Shown: piece by piece, positions 42,656 to 52,340 of the stretch
Position numbering within the stretch: position 1 is the first letter of the stretch
Layout: each line of letters opens with the position of its first letter
NCBI GenBank assembly: GCA_030373505.1
Contig: JAUCYS010000001.1
Span: 370,864-434,863, forward strand
Reading direction: 5' to 3'
DNA from: Parasphingorhabdus sp.
Lineage (GTDB): Bacteria; Pseudomonadota; Alphaproteobacteria; Sphingomonadales; Sphingomonadaceae
DNA: 64,000 bases
The notes under the pieces: model-generated
The model's database searches: none
The model's input: only the letters and a program-made list of their open reading frames with translations
What the model was told of the DNA's origin: nothing
Made by a program: the position numbers and the translations under genes

Positions 42656-44083
42656 ATGGCAAGCAATCAAATTTTGCTGTTTCTCGATTTTCTGCAAAAG
42701 GAACTGCTGCTGTTCGCCAGCCTGTCCTTTCTGATTGGCGCGGTCGACGATTTGCTGTTTGATGGACTCTGGATCTTTCACGGGCTGAGACGCCAGCTTT
42801 TCGTCTATTCGCGCTATCAAAGGGCAACCGTGGAAAGTCTCGACCCGGCGGCGCTGGAGCGTCGAATGGCGATATTCGTCCCCGCCTGGCAAGAGGCGGC
42901 GGTGATCGGCCCCATGCTGAGCCGTTGTCTGGGGCAGTGGACAGCGAGTCAATATCGCATCTACGTCGGCTGCTATCCCAATGATCCGGAAACCGTAGCG
43001 GCAGTGGCGGCGGCTTCGACGGGCAGCGACAAGGTTCGGCTTGTGATGTGCAGCCGGGGCGGTCCCACCACCAAGGCCGATTGTCTCAATCATCTTTGGG
43101 ATGCGCTCTGTCGCGATGAAATCGAAGAACAGGCCAATTTTGCAGCGATCATTCTGCACGATGCGGAGGATATCGTTCATCCCGAGGCGCTTCGGCTTTT
43201 CGGCCATCTGATCGGCAAGGCCGCTCTTGTCCAGCTTCCCGTCATTCCCCGTCGCGCCAAACGCTCGCGCTGGGTTGCGGGCCATTATGGTGACGAGTTC
43301 GCTGAATTGCATGGCAAGCAGATGGTGCTGCGCGAGGCACTCGGTGCTTCCATCCCCTCGGCGGGGGTCGGCTGTGCCTTCGCCCGGGATGCCCTGCAAA
43401 AACTTTCCGCCCGCACACAGGGCAAGCCTTTTGACGCTGAAAGCATGACCGAAGATTATGAACTGGGACTCCATCTGACCGGCGGAACAAGTCGCGGAAT
43501 TTTTGCCCGGCTGCGCGACAGGAGCGGCCAATGGGTAGCAACCCAGGAGTTTTTTCCGGACAGGCTGGAAGATGCGATCAGGCAGAAAAGCCGGTGGATG
43601 GCGGGTATTTCACTCTCCGGCTGGGATCGGTTGGGCTGGCAAAATGATTGGCGGGAAAACTGGATGCGTCTGCGCGACCGCAAGGCCAGCTTTGCCGCCA
43701 TTGTCCTGGCGATCGCCTATATTGCCATCCTGTTGACCGGCCTGCTTTCGCTTGCCGAAATGACGGGGAGTTACCGCCTTCAGCCCGTGTCCCGATTTCT
43801 GAAGATATTGCTGGTTCTTAATGCAGGATTTCTCCTCTGGCGGTTGATGATGAAAGCCTATTTCGTCTTTTGTCTCTACGGCCTGCGCGAAGCCATGCTG
43901 TCAATTCCCCGAACGGTTGTCGCCAATATGATCAATATCATGGCGGTCTGGCGCGCACTCCGCCAATATGTCGGGCAACTTGCCGGTCAACCTGCCCGTT
44001 GGGAAAAAACCAGTCATTTTTATCCTGATGCCGGGAATGTCAAACAACTGAGGCCGCAATATTCCCCGGAAGACCGGGGCTGA
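42656..44083 (+). CDS. NfrB-like membrane glycosyltransferase (GT2)
   Basis: Start at ATG 42656 (GGAG 7 nt upstream; ATG 42650 is too close), giving 475 aa. It has N-terminal TM segments, then a cytosolic GT2 domain (IFVPAWQEAAVIGPMLSRCL, the PNDPETVAAVAAAS strand, GPTTKADCLNHLWDAL, ILHDAEDIVHPEALRLF as DxD, MTEDYELGLHLTGG as TED, and QKSRWMAGISLSGW as QxxRW). Two to three C-terminal TMs follow. All motifs of a processive synthase are present. This is the family of the phage N4 adsorption factor NfrB, which makes a surface glycan exported through NfrA. The NfrA-like gene follows. Confidence 0.88.
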   Translation: MASNQILLFLDFLQKELLLFASLSFLIGAVDDLLFDGLWIFHGLRRQLFVYSRYQRATVESLDPAALERRMAIFVPAWQEAAVIGPMLSRCLGQWTASQYRIYVGCYPNDPETVAAVAAASTGSDKVRLVMCSRGGPTTKADCLNHLWDALCRDEIEEQANFAAIILHDAEDIVHPEALRLFGHLIGKAALVQLPVIPRRAKRSRWVAGHYGDEFAELHGKQMVLREALGASIPSAGVGCAFARDALQKLSARTQGKPFDAESMTEDYELGLHLTGGTSRGIFARLRDRSGQWVATQEFFPDRLEDAIRQKSRWMAGISLSGWDRLGWQNDWRENWMRLRDRKASFAAIVLAIAYIAILLTGLLSLAEMTGSYRLQPVSRFLKILLVLNAGFLLWRLMMKAYFVFCLYGLREAMLSIPRTVVANMINIMAVWRALRQYVGQLAGQPARWEKTSHFYPDAGNVKQLRPQYSPEDRG

Positions 44084-44123
44084 GCGCTTGCCGGGATCGG
44101 CCGCCGGAGCGCCGCTGAGGGCC

Positions 44124-45209
44124 ATGGCGGCCATGGCGGCACTCTGGATATTGGTCAGGGCAATTTCCTGGTACAGTCCAGCAGTTTTTGGGCGATATCC
44201 CGCCGATCCGGTTGAGAGCCTCCCGATGCGTCTGGCGGTAAAACCACAGGGCGCAGAACGGACGACAATGCCATTGGATGTCGCACGGGATCGGGCGAGC
44301 CGATACCGAACAAGGCGCCAATATCAAACCGTCGATATGCCGACACGCAGCCAGGGCAGATTTGCCGTTCTGAAGAGGGCCGCCACAGGCGTGTCGCGGC
44401 CCATGTCTGTGTTATGGCCATATTCCGACGAGGCTCGAGGGTTTTTTCTGCCCGCTTCGCTTAGCCGGGCCGATCGAGATTCAGGCATTGACGCAGCGAC
44501 CATCCCGCGTTTCCCCAATCCTCCCGCTGCGCCTCATAGCAAAAATTGGGCCGCCTATTTCTGGATCCATGCCCGGCAACATTCCGGACCGGAACGCCAG
44601 TTTCATGGCAGGCAGGGGAACACCATCGCCAACGGCCAATATGGGGGCAGTCAGGCAGGGGCCATATTGTCCTGGCGTCTGTTCGACCGACCCGTTCCGG
44701 AAACGTCCCTTTATGCCCGGCTTTCGACTGCGCTGGCTCCGGTGAGCCAGGAAGAAATCGCACTGGGGGCTCGGCTTCGCCCGCTGCGGAACGTGCCGCT
44801 GGCCGTGCATGCGGAGCAGCGGTTCGACGCTGGCTCGGGCCGGGTCGCCGGTACGGCTTTCTATGCGACAGGCGGGACCGGGCCAGACGTAGTCCTGGAG
44901 CGATTTGTGCTGGAGACCTATGGGCAGGCGGGTTACGTCCTCGGACGGAATCGCACCTATTTTTTCGACGGTTCTGCCACTGTTCAGCGCCCGATTGCCG
45001 ATCTGGGTGACCCGAAATTGTCGGTCGGTGCCGGGTTATGGACGGGTGGTCAGCGGGATATTCGTCGGCTGGATATCGGCCCGCGGGCCAGCCTTGACCT
45101 GCCTATGGGTGGCCTGTTGACCCGCATTGCGGTCGACGGGAGAGTTCGGGTCGCGGGTAATGCCCGTCCGGGAAGCGGAGTGGCGCTGACGGTTTCGACC
45201 AGCTTCTAG
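44124..45209 (+). CDS. NfrA-like C-terminal outer-membrane protein
   Basis: About 361 aa from ATG 44124 (ATG 44133 and TTG 44088 are alternatives). It has a hydrophobic N-terminus (MAAMAALWILVRAISWY) and a C-terminal beta-rich region like the NfrA/BcsC barrel part (AAYFWIHARQHSGPERQ; QAGAILSWRLFD; LETYGQAGYVLGRNRTYFFDG; SVGAGLWTGGQRD), ending in an aromatic residue (VSTSF). The TPR part of full-length NfrA is absent, so it is much shorter than the E. coli protein. It starts soon after the NfrB-like gene. Role: export or anchoring of the glycan, by context. Confidence 0.75.
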   Translation: MAAMAALWILVRAISWYSPAVFGRYPADPVESLPMRLAVKPQGAERTTMPLDVARDRASRYRTRRQYQTVDMPTRSQGRFAVLKRAATGVSRPMSVLWPYSDEARGFFLPASLSRADRDSGIDAATIPRFPNPPAAPHSKNWAAYFWIHARQHSGPERQFHGRQGNTIANGQYGGSQAGAILSWRLFDRPVPETSLYARLSTALAPVSQEEIALGARLRPLRNVPLAVHAEQRFDAGSGRVAGTAFYATGGTGPDVVLERFVLETYGQAGYVLGRNRTYFFDGSATVQRPIADLGDPKLSVGAGLWTGGQRDIRRLDIGPRASLDLPMGGLLTRIAVDGRVRVAGNARPGSGVALTVSTSF

Positions 45210-45312
45210 AGAGCGGAATATTTTCCGTCGCCGTACCAATCGATTCTTTTCTTGCTCCCCGGATGGCAACGCTCTTTATCCCGCACGAAAAAGGGATTAG
45301 TCCGGTCGGTAT

Positions 45313-46227
45313 ATGGACATATACCTGCCAATCGCCAATCTTTCGGTCAATGCTTTCGTTATCGTCCTGCTCGGCGGGCTGGTCGGGATATTGTCAGGCA
45401 TGTTTGGCGTCGGCGGAGGCTTTCTGACCACGCCGTTGCTGATTTTTTACGGCATACCCCCGACAGTGGCTGCGGCGTCGGCATCAACCCAGGTCACCGG
45501 AGCCAGTATTTCCGGTGTCGCAGCCCATATGCGCCGCAAGGGAGTCGACTTCCGGATGGGCGGCATATTGGTGATCGGCGGTATTTTCGGCACGATGATC
45601 GGAACCGGGCTTTTCCAGATTCTGCAAAGCTGGGGCCAGATCGATACGGTCATCAATGTTCTCTACGTTTTGATGCTGTCGAGCATCGGTGGCCTGATGT
45701 TCAAGGAATCGTTGCAGAGCGTCCGCGCGCTGCGCGCCGGAAAACCGCTGCCCGCCCGGAAGCGGCGGCATCACCCGCTGGTGGCCAATCTGCCGTTCCG
45801 TTATCGTTTTTACCGGTCCGGTCTCTATATTTCGCCAATTGCCCCTTTCATACTCGGTCTGCTTACCGGCATATTAACAATGTTGCTGGGCGTCGGTGGC
45901 GGTTTTATCATGGTGCCGGCGATGCTCTATCTGCTGGGTATGGGCGCCCAGGTGGTTGTCGGAACCTCGCTCTTCCAGATCCTGTTTGTCACCATCGCCT
46001 CGACGATGATGCACAGCATGACGACACGTGCCGTCGATATCGTTCTGGCCTCGCTGCTGCTGATCGGCAGCGTGACGGGCGCGCAACTGGGCGCAAAATT
46101 TGCCCAGCGGATGCGGCCGGAATATCTGCGTCTGGCACTGGCCTCCATGGTTCTGCTCGTTGCGATCCGTATGGCCCTGGGGTTGGGTTTCCAACCGGAC
46201 GAAATCTATACGGTGCAACCCCTGTGA
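45313..46227 (+). CDS. TauE/SafE-family sulfite/organosulfonate-type exporter
   Basis: The 304-aa protein has about eight TM helices and two copies of the family signature, GMFGVGGGFLTTPLLIFYGIPP (early) and TMLLGVGGGFIMVPAMLYLLGM (late). It carries a cytoplasmic basic loop (RAGKPLPARKRRHH). The stop TGA overlaps the next gene's ATG (ATGA), so the two are translationally coupled. The family moves sulfite, sulfoacetate or related anions; substrate here is unproven. Confidence 0.9.
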   Translation: MDIYLPIANLSVNAFVIVLLGGLVGILSGMFGVGGGFLTTPLLIFYGIPPTVAAASASTQVTGASISGVAAHMRRKGVDFRMGGILVIGGIFGTMIGTGLFQILQSWGQIDTVINVLYVLMLSSIGGLMFKESLQSVRALRAGKPLPARKRRHHPLVANLPFRYRFYRSGLYISPIAPFILGLLTGILTMLLGVGGGFIMVPAMLYLLGMGAQVVVGTSLFQILFVTIASTMMHSMTTRAVDIVLASLLLIGSVTGAQLGAKFAQRMRPEYLRLALASMVLLVAIRMALGLGFQPDEIYTVQPL

Positions 46228-46997
46228 TGCGGCGCCGGCCCCTTTTTACCCGATTGTTCGCGGTTCTGGCTATCGCGGTGCTGACCGTGGCCGCAACCCC
46301 AATTCTGGTGCCCGAGGTATCGCAGGACCGGATCAGTATCCGGGGTGATTTCAATGGTGCGCAATTGCTGCTGTTTGGAGCGATCACCTATCCGCCGGGT
46401 ACTCGCAATACCGATCAGGCAGATATTGTAGTGGTTCTGAAAGGGCCTGTGGAATCGATTGTCGTGCGCGAGAAGCAGCAGATCGCCGGCATCTGGATCA
46501 ACGCGGCGAGTAGCGAATTTCGGTCCGCTCCGGGATTTTATGCGGTCGCTTCTTCGAAACCGATCGATGATATTGTCGACAGCAAGACCGCCGACATCTA
46601 CGAACTGGGACTGCACCATTTGCAGCTTTCTCCAGCAGGAGCGATTGACAGCCGCGAACTGGATCGTTTTGTCGACGGACTTGTAGACCTGAATTCGCGG
46701 GGCCATCTGTTCAAGAATCTGCCCAATAGCGTCAAGATTACCAATAGCGTGCTCTATCAGGCGCGGATCAACTTGCCAGCGAGCGTACCGGTTGGCGATT
46801 ACACCGCCGAAACCTTTCTCATAATCGATGGCCGGGTGGAGGCTGCAGAAGTCAAGAATATTACCATCGAAAAAATCGGTATGGGGCGTTTCATCACCAA
46901 TTTATCGCAGAACAACGGCTTTCTCTATGGATTGATCGCCGTGGCCATTTCGGTTTTTCTGGGCTGGTCCGCAGGCTATCTGTTCCGCAAGATGTGA
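46227..46997 (+). CDS. TIGR02186-like protein coupled to the TauE exporter
   Basis: 256 aa from ATG 46227; the 581-aa ORF in the track is this gene read back through the overlapping frame of the exporter and is not real. It has an N-terminal TM or signal (FTRLFAVLAIAVLTVAATP), a beta-rich periplasmic domain (QDRISIRGDFNGAQLLLFGAI; IVVVLKGPVESIVVREKQQIAGIWIN) and a C-terminal TM (GLIAVAISVFLGWSAGYLF). The pattern fits the TIGR02186 family, regularly paired with TauE/SafE genes in alphaproteobacteria. It may act as the periplasmic part of the exporter. Confidence 0.82.
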   Translation: MRRRPLFTRLFAVLAIAVLTVAATPILVPEVSQDRISIRGDFNGAQLLLFGAITYPPGTRNTDQADIVVVLKGPVESIVVREKQQIAGIWINAASSEFRSAPGFYAVASSKPIDDIVDSKTADIYELGLHHLQLSPAGAIDSRELDRFVDGLVDLNSRGHLFKNLPNSVKITNSVLYQARINLPASVPVGDYTAETFLIIDGRVEAAEVKNITIEKIGMGRFITNLSQNNGFLYGLIAVAISVFLGWSAGYLFRKM

Positions 46998-47108
46998 TCT
47001 TGCTTCAGGGCCGTCTCGCTTTGCCTCTCGTTTCTGCAGCGCGAGTAAATCTTCCTTAACCATGATCGACTAGTCCGGTTTTTCAAAGGCAAAACAGGAA
47101 GTACGGCA

Positions 47109-48812
47109 ATGTCCGACATGGGTTCTCACAATTTCTCCGAAGCAAGACCGGGTCCAGTTTCCGGCACCGAACAGCTAAGAGACCCTGAGCACGGTACCCC
47201 TTCCCGGCGCAGTGAGGGGTACAAGATTGGTGAAGTGATCGAAATTGCCGGTTCCGGCTCGAAAGTGGTAATGGATACCGCCGTTCTGACGGGACTGCTC
47301 GACCATCACGACAAGACCGTCCAAATGGCGGGCCAAGTAGGCAGCCAGGTCAAAATACGGGTTGGCCAGACCTGGTTGCTTGCCAACATCCGTACCCAGC
47401 GACTCTATGAAGGCCAGGCAGGACTGGTGGTTGCCGAGATCGATTTTCTAGGCGAGGGAGACGAGGAAAAGCTGACCGGACAGATATATAATTTCCGTCG
47501 GGGCGTGACCCGCTATCCGACACCTGCATCGATTGTCTATGCTGTCACCACCGCCGACCTCAAGCAGGTTTATGCCTCAGATGGCCGTGCCAATGTGGAG
47601 GTTGGCACCGTCTATCCGACAGACGATATCCGTGGTGCTCTCTATGTGGATGCCATGCTCGGCAAGCATTTCGCGCTTCTGGGTTCGACCGGTACCGGTA
47701 AGTCGACGGCCGCCGCTCTCATTCTTCATAAAATCTGTGATATGGCGCCCGAAGGCCACATCATCATGATCGATCCGCACGGGGAATATGGCGCGGCGTT
47801 CAAGGATAATGGCAAGGTGTTCGATGTGAACAACCTGAACCTGCCTTACTGGCTGATGAACTTTCGAGAACATTGCGAGGTCTTTGTCCAGTCGAATGGA
47901 GACGCCAAGCAGATGGATTGCGACATTCTCGCCAAATGTCTGCTGGCGGCAAAAGCGAAAAACCAGGCCTCCGCGGGCGTTGCGAAACTGACCGTGGATT
48001 CGCCGGTGCCCTATCTGTTGTCCGATCTGACCACGATCCTGCAGAACGAAATGGGCAAGCTCGACAAGGCGACCAACAGCGCACCCTATCAGCGGCTGAA
48101 AAGCAAGATTGACGAGATCAAGGCTGACCCGCGCTACAGCTTCATGTTCTCCGGGATGCTGGTCGGTGACACGATGGCGAGTTTTCTTACCAAGATTTTC
48201 CGGTTGCCCTCCGAAGGCAAGCCGATTTCGATTATCGATGTATCCGCCATGCCGTCCGAAATCACGCCGACCGTGGTGTCAGTGCTCAGCCGGCTGGTTT
48301 TTGACTATGCGATCTGGGCGCGCAACGAACCGCAACGCCCGATGCTGCTGGTCTGCGAGGAAGCGCATCGCTATATTCCCAATGACGACATGGCCGAGGA
48401 AAGCGCCGTTCGCGACATCCTCAGTCGGATCGCCAAGGAAGGCCGTAAATATGGTGTGTCCCTGGGTCTGATTACCCAGCGGCCATCCGATCTTGCCGAA
48501 GGGGTGCTGTCGCAATGCGGGACGATCCTGTCAATGCGGCTCAACAATGATCGAGATCAGGCGTTTGTGAAGGCAGCTATGCCGGAAGGCGCCCGCGGCT
48601 TTCTCGATTCTATTCCCGCCTTGCGCAATCGCGAAGTCATCTGTTGCGGGGAAGGCGTGGCGATCCCGATCCGCGTTTCGCTGGATACGCTCGCGGAAGA
48701 ACGCCGTCCGGCTTCGGAAGATCCGATATTCTCGGACCTCTGGCGGGAACAGGGTGGCGAGGAAGAGATCATCCAGCGGGTTATCAAGCGCTGGCGGGCG
48801 CAAGGGCGATAA
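47109..48812 (+). CDS. HerA-like ATPase (DUF87 helicase family)
   Basis: The 567-aa protein has an N-terminal HAS-barrel-like domain (about 30-165, GEVIEIAGSGSKVVMDT), Walker A LLGSTGTGKSTAAALIL (about 198-206), HIIMIDPHGEYGAAF, Walker B PMLLVCEEAHRYIP with EGRKYGVSLGLITQRPSDL (sensor) and an Arg-finger region. HerA hexamers translocate DNA, normally with the nuclease NurA. No NurA, SIR2 or other partner lies next to it here, and the flanks are housekeeping-like, so this is probably the stand-alone alphaproteobacterial version rather than a defence operon. Confidence 0.9.
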   Translation: MSDMGSHNFSEARPGPVSGTEQLRDPEHGTPSRRSEGYKIGEVIEIAGSGSKVVMDTAVLTGLLDHHDKTVQMAGQVGSQVKIRVGQTWLLANIRTQRLYEGQAGLVVAEIDFLGEGDEEKLTGQIYNFRRGVTRYPTPASIVYAVTTADLKQVYASDGRANVEVGTVYPTDDIRGALYVDAMLGKHFALLGSTGTGKSTAAALILHKICDMAPEGHIIMIDPHGEYGAAFKDNGKVFDVNNLNLPYWLMNFREHCEVFVQSNGDAKQMDCDILAKCLLAAKAKNQASAGVAKLTVDSPVPYLLSDLTTILQNEMGKLDKATNSAPYQRLKSKIDEIKADPRYSFMFSGMLVGDTMASFLTKIFRLPSEGKPISIIDVSAMPSEITPTVVSVLSRLVFDYAIWARNEPQRPMLLVCEEAHRYIPNDDMAEESAVRDILSRIAKEGRKYGVSLGLITQRPSDLAEGVLSQCGTILSMRLNNDRDQAFVKAAMPEGARGFLDSIPALRNREVICCGEGVAIPIRVSLDTLAEERRPASEDPIFSDLWREQGGEEEIIQRVIKRWRAQGR

Positions 48813-48942
48813 GCGACCAGCCGACCGTTTGTCCATCGCCTTCCGCTGTTGATCGATAGCCGCTACCAAATTCAGGACTATTGATTACACCCGTAGTCAT
48901 GCAGCTGCGCGCACGGCGCAGTGGACTGACAGGGAGTATTCG

Positions 48943-49377
48943 ATGGTTGATAAACGCTATATTCCATGGCTGGCTGGACTGGGTCTCGTCGCCGGTTCCT
49001 TGGTGCCAGCTCTGGCCATTCACGCTCGCGATGCCGAGCATCAATTACATTCAGAATGGAGCGAATCCCTTGCCCGGGACATCCATGCCCAGGTGAAGGC
49101 AGGATTGGCTGAAGGCGCCGTTGGCATGGAAAAGGGCGCCGATGAAATGCTGCGTGGGGCCGACAAGATGGAGGCTTATGCCGATCGGCTCGAAAGCGAC
49201 GCAAATTTTCGGGAACGCGAGGTGGCACGGGAGAACGCCCGGCATGAAAAGCAAATCACGGCAGACGAACTGCTGGCGAGCGCTCCCAGGATGCGTCGTG
49301 GTGCAGAAAAAATGCGCGAAGGCTCCAGGAAGATGCGCGAAGGCGCCGAAAAAATGCGGCGCGGCAAAGCGGAATAG
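48943..49377 (+). CDS. Exported heptad-repeat protein, function unknown
   Basis: The 144-aa protein has an N-terminal signal/TM (YIPWLAGLGLVAGSLVPALAIHARD). Two blocks of exact 7-residue repeats of type K/E-M-x-x-G-A/S-x follow, GMEKGADEMLRGADKMEAYAD and RMRRGAEKMREGSRKMREGAEK, separated by a charged helix. Periodic Met and Gly at fixed positions suggest a packed coiled coil. GGGAG precedes the ATG. No known family. Confidence 0.7.
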   Translation: MVDKRYIPWLAGLGLVAGSLVPALAIHARDAEHQLHSEWSESLARDIHAQVKAGLAEGAVGMEKGADEMLRGADKMEAYADRLESDANFREREVARENARHEKQITADELLASAPRMRRGAEKMREGSRKMREGAEKMRRGKAE

Positions 49378-49390
49378 GCGAGATACCGCC

Positions 49391-49425
49391 GACGACTGTA
49401 CCCGTGCAGGCGGGTAGCCATCGTC
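49391..49425. terminator. Hairpin between convergent heptad-repeat gene and valS
   Basis: GACGA/TCGTC outer and TACCCG/CGGGTA inner stems with a TGCAGG loop lie in the 106-bp convergent gap. No T-run. Confidence 0.4.
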
Positions 49426-49483
49426 CGATCTTGCCCGGATTTCCGAATATTCGAGATATCCGCCTGGCGGTGCAGGCATCAAG

Positions 49484-52204
49484 TCATCCCAGCCGGTTGA
49501 TTGCCGCCTGCAGCCGCTCGGCTTCCGCTTCCTTGTCGGCCAGATCGGCGCGCGCCTTTTCGACCGCTTCCGGCTTGGCTTTTTCGACGAAATTGGGATT
49601 ACCCAGTCTTCCAGATAGCGATTTGGCTTCCTTCTGCGCCGCTTCCAGCGTTTTGGTCAGCCGGGCTTTCTCCGCATCGATATCGATCGCGCCCGCCAAC
49701 GGCAGCACATAGGTCGCGCCATCCACCACAATCTGCGCCGATGGGCCATCAGGCGCCGCATCGAACGAAATGGCTTCCAGCCTGCCAACGCGGTCCAGCG
49801 CCGCGCCCTGGCGGGCAATCTTGGCTTCCAGCTCATCGTCGCCATCGCGGACATGGGCCGTCATCTTGGTGCCCGGGGAGATGTTCAGATCGACCTTCAC
49901 CGACCGCAGTTCCGACACCAGCTTGATCAGCCAGTCGACCTCCGCCTTGGCCTGCGCATCGATTTCCGCTTTTGGTTCCGGCCATTTGGCGACGATCAGA
50001 TCATAGCTGCGCTCTCCCATCGCATGCCATAATTCCTCGGTGATAAAAGGCATGAACGGGTGCAGCATGACGATGATCTGGTCGAGCACCCAGCCGGCAA
50101 CAATGCGGGTTTCGTCCGCCGCGGCGGCATCCTCGCCCTGCAGCACCGGTTTGGTCAGTTCCAGATACCAGTCACAGAACCGGTCCCAGGTGAAATGATA
50201 GATGGTGTTCGCTGCGGCATCGAAGCGCAGGTCGGCAAGTGCCTTGTCCAGCGCTCGCTGCGTCTCCACCACCTCGCTGATGATCCAGCGGTTGACGGGC
50301 AGGGCGGCTTTCGGAGCCGCGAGGGTGTTGCTTGCGCCGATGCCGTTCACTTCACAGAAGCGCGAGGCATTCCACAGCTTGGTCGCGAAATTGCGATAGC
50401 CCTCGACGCGCTTGTCATCCATCTTGATGTCGCGCCCCTGGCTTTCCATCGCCGCCATGAAGAAGCGCAGCGCATCGGCGCCATATTGGTCGATCAGGCC
50501 CAGCGGATCGACAACATTGCCCTTGGACTTGGACATTTTGGAGCCATCTTCGGCGCGCACCAGCCCGTGCAAGTAGAGCCGCTTCCACGGCACATCCTTC
50601 ATGAAATGGATTCCTTGCATCGCCATCCGCGCGTCCCAGAAGAACAGGATATCAAAGCCGGAGATCAGCAGGTCGTTGGGATAGTGGCGTTCCAGGTCCT
50701 TGGTTTTTTCTGGCCAGCCGAGCGTGCCGAAGGGCCAGAGGGCAGAGGAGAACCAGGTGTCGAGAACGTCGGGATCGCGCGATAGTAAAACACCGGCCCC
50801 GGCTTGTGCCTGCGCCCCGGCTTCATCCATTGCGACATAGATTTGCCCATTCTCGTCGAACCAAGCCGGAATACGGTGTCCCCACCAGAGCTGGCGGCTC
50901 ACGCACCATGGCTGGATATTCTCCATCCAGTTGAACCAGGTTTTTTCCCAGCTCTTTGGGACAATCTCGATTGCACCCGACTTCACCGCCTCGATCGCCG
51001 GCTGCGCCAGCGTTTCCGCATCGACATACCATTGGTCGGTCAGCCATGGCTCGATCACCACACCGCCACGATCGCCGAACGGGGTGGCGATGGTGCGCGG
51101 CTCGGCATCGTGCTGGATCTCTTCGCCGTCCTTGTTCTTCGAAATGTGCGGGATCAGGAAGCCCTGTTCCTTCAGCCGCTGCACGACCAGTTCGCGCGCG
51201 CCATCGACGCCCTCTTTTCGGAATCGGTGCAGCCCGATAAATTCATCCGGCACCAGTCCGTCCGCCGTCTGGCAGACATTGGCCTCGCCATCGAGCATAT
51301 TGAGCATTTCGCCCGCGGCAAAACCGGCGCGCTTGCCGACTTCGAAGTCGTTGAAATCGTGGCCCGGCGTGATCTTCACCGCGCCCGAACCCAGCTCGGG
51401 ATCGGCATGTTCGTCGGCAACGATCGGTACGCGCCGTCCGGTAATCGGCAGGACAACCTCCTTGCCGACAATGCTCTTGTAGCGCTCGTCGCCGGGATGG
51501 ACCGCAACCGCCATATCGGCCAGCATGGTTTCCGGTCGGGTGGTCGCCACCTCGATATAGTCGCGCCCGTCAGCCAGCGTCACACCATCGGCCAGCGGAT
51601 ATTTGAAATGCCAGAACTGGCCTTTCACATCGACCGTCTCCACTTCCAGATCGGAAATCGCCGTCTTGAGCGCCGGATCCCAGTTGACCAGCCTTTTGTC
51701 GCGGTAGATCAGTCCTTCGTTGTACAGATCGACAAACACCTTGAGCACGGCCTCGTTCATCCCGTCGTCCATGGTGAAGCGCTCGTTCGACCAGTCCATC
51801 GAACAGCCGAGACGGCGCAGCTGCTGGGTAATCGTGCCGCCGCTTTCCTCTTTCCACTCCCAGACCTTCTCGACAAATTCCTCGCGGGTGAAGTCGGTGC
51901 GCTTCTGCTGCCGCTCGTTCATCTGCCGCTCGACCACCATCTGGGTCGCGATGCCCGCATGATCCATGCCGACGACCCACAGGGCATCCTTGCCCTTCAG
52001 CCGCTCGTGGCGGATGATGATGTCCTGCAACGTATTGTCCAGCGCATGGCCAATATGCAGGCTGCCCGTCACATTGGGCGGCGGATTGACGATGGTGAAG
52101 GGCTCGCGATCATCGCGCTCGGGACGGAACAGCCCCTTGTTTTCCCAATGCTCATACCAGCGTGCCTCGATAGCTGCGGGGTCAAAATTTTTGTCTAAGG
52201 TCAT
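49484..52204 (-). CDS. valS: Valyl-tRNA synthetase
   Basis: 906 aa, full length for a bacterial Val[20 protein letters not shown] (HIGH) sits near residue 45. The editing domain has [17 protein letters not shown], and the catalytic end has [16 protein letters not shown] (KMSKS). The anticodon-binding domain is followed by a C-terminal coiled coil ([34 protein letters not shown]...). It attaches valine to tRNA-Val. It is the last gene of a minus-strand block; a 136-bp gap with a REP-like element separates it from the enoyl-CoA hydratase gene. Confidence 0.98.
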   Translation of the reverse strand: MTLDKNFDPAAIEARWYEHWENKGLFRPERDDREPFTIVNPPPNVTGSLHIGHALDNTLQDIIIRHERLKGKDALWVVGMDHAGIATQMVVERQMNERQQKRTDFTREEFVEKVWEWKEESGGTITQQLRRLGCSMDWSNERFTMDDGMNEAVLKVFVDLYNEGLIYRDKRLVNWDPALKTAISDLEVETVDVKGQFWHFKYPLADGVTLADGRDYIEVATTRPETMLADMAVAVHPGDERYKSIVGKEVVLPITGRRVPIVADEHADPELGSGAVKITPGHDFNDFEVGKRAGFAAGEMLNMLDGEANVCQTADGLVPDEFIGLHRFRKEGVDGARELVVQRLKEQGFLIPHISKNKDGEEIQHDAEPRTIATPFGDRGGVVIEPWLTDQWYVDAETLAQPAIEAVKSGAIEIVPKSWEKTWFNWMENIQPWCVSRQLWWGHRIPAWFDENGQIYVAMDEAGAQAQAGAGVLLSRDPDVLDTWFSSALWPFGTLGWPEKTKDLERHYPNDLLISGFDILFFWDARMAMQGIHFMKDVPWKRLYLHGLVRAEDGSKMSKSKGNVVDPLGLIDQYGADALRFFMAAMESQGRDIKMDDKRVEGYRNFATKLWNASRFCEVNGIGASNTLAAPKAALPVNRWIISEVVETQRALDKALADLRFDAAANTIYHFTWDRFCDWYLELTKPVLQGEDAAAADETRIVAGWVLDQIIVMLHPFMPFITEELWHAMGERSYDLIVAKWPEPKAEIDAQAKAEVDWLIKLVSELRSVKVDLNISPGTKMTAHVRDGDDELEAKIARQGAALDRVGRLEAISFDAAPDGPSAQIVVDGATYVLPLAGAIDIDAEKARLTKTLEAAQKEAKSLSGRLGNPNFVEKAKPEAVEKARADLADKEAEAERLQAAINRLG

Positions 52205-52258
52205 CAGGAGCCTTTGGCATTGCTTTTGGTGCGAGACAACCCGTCAAATATGCCATTA

Positions 52259-52316
52259 GTCCTGAGCTTGTCGAAGGACGCCTATCGACGGGAGAAGTGG
52301 TTCGACAGGCTCACCA
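52259..52316. repeat. REP-like inverted repeat (TGAGCTTGTCGAAGGAC type)
   Basis: GTCCTGAGCTTGTCGAAGGAC (52259-52279) and GTGGTTCGACAGGCTCACCA (52297-52316) are inverse-related copies of the element seen at 38816. They lie upstream of valS and downstream of the enoyl-CoA hydratase gene. Confidence 0.7.
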
Positions 52317-52340
52317 GTAAAGGATTGGATGCGAGCGCTT

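Noticed and set aside
45252-46997. 581-aa plus-strand ORF
   Set aside because: Its first two thirds run through the TauE/SafE gene in another frame and show no family pattern; only the part from ATG 46227 is a real gene.
47109-48812. HerA as part of an anti-phage defence island
   Set aside because: No SIR2, DUF4297, nuclease or toxin gene is adjacent; neighbours are ordinary chromosomal genes.
50804-52198. 464-aa plus-strand ORF
   Set aside because: Antisense to valS, with His/Arg/Asp-rich sequence typical of shadow frames.
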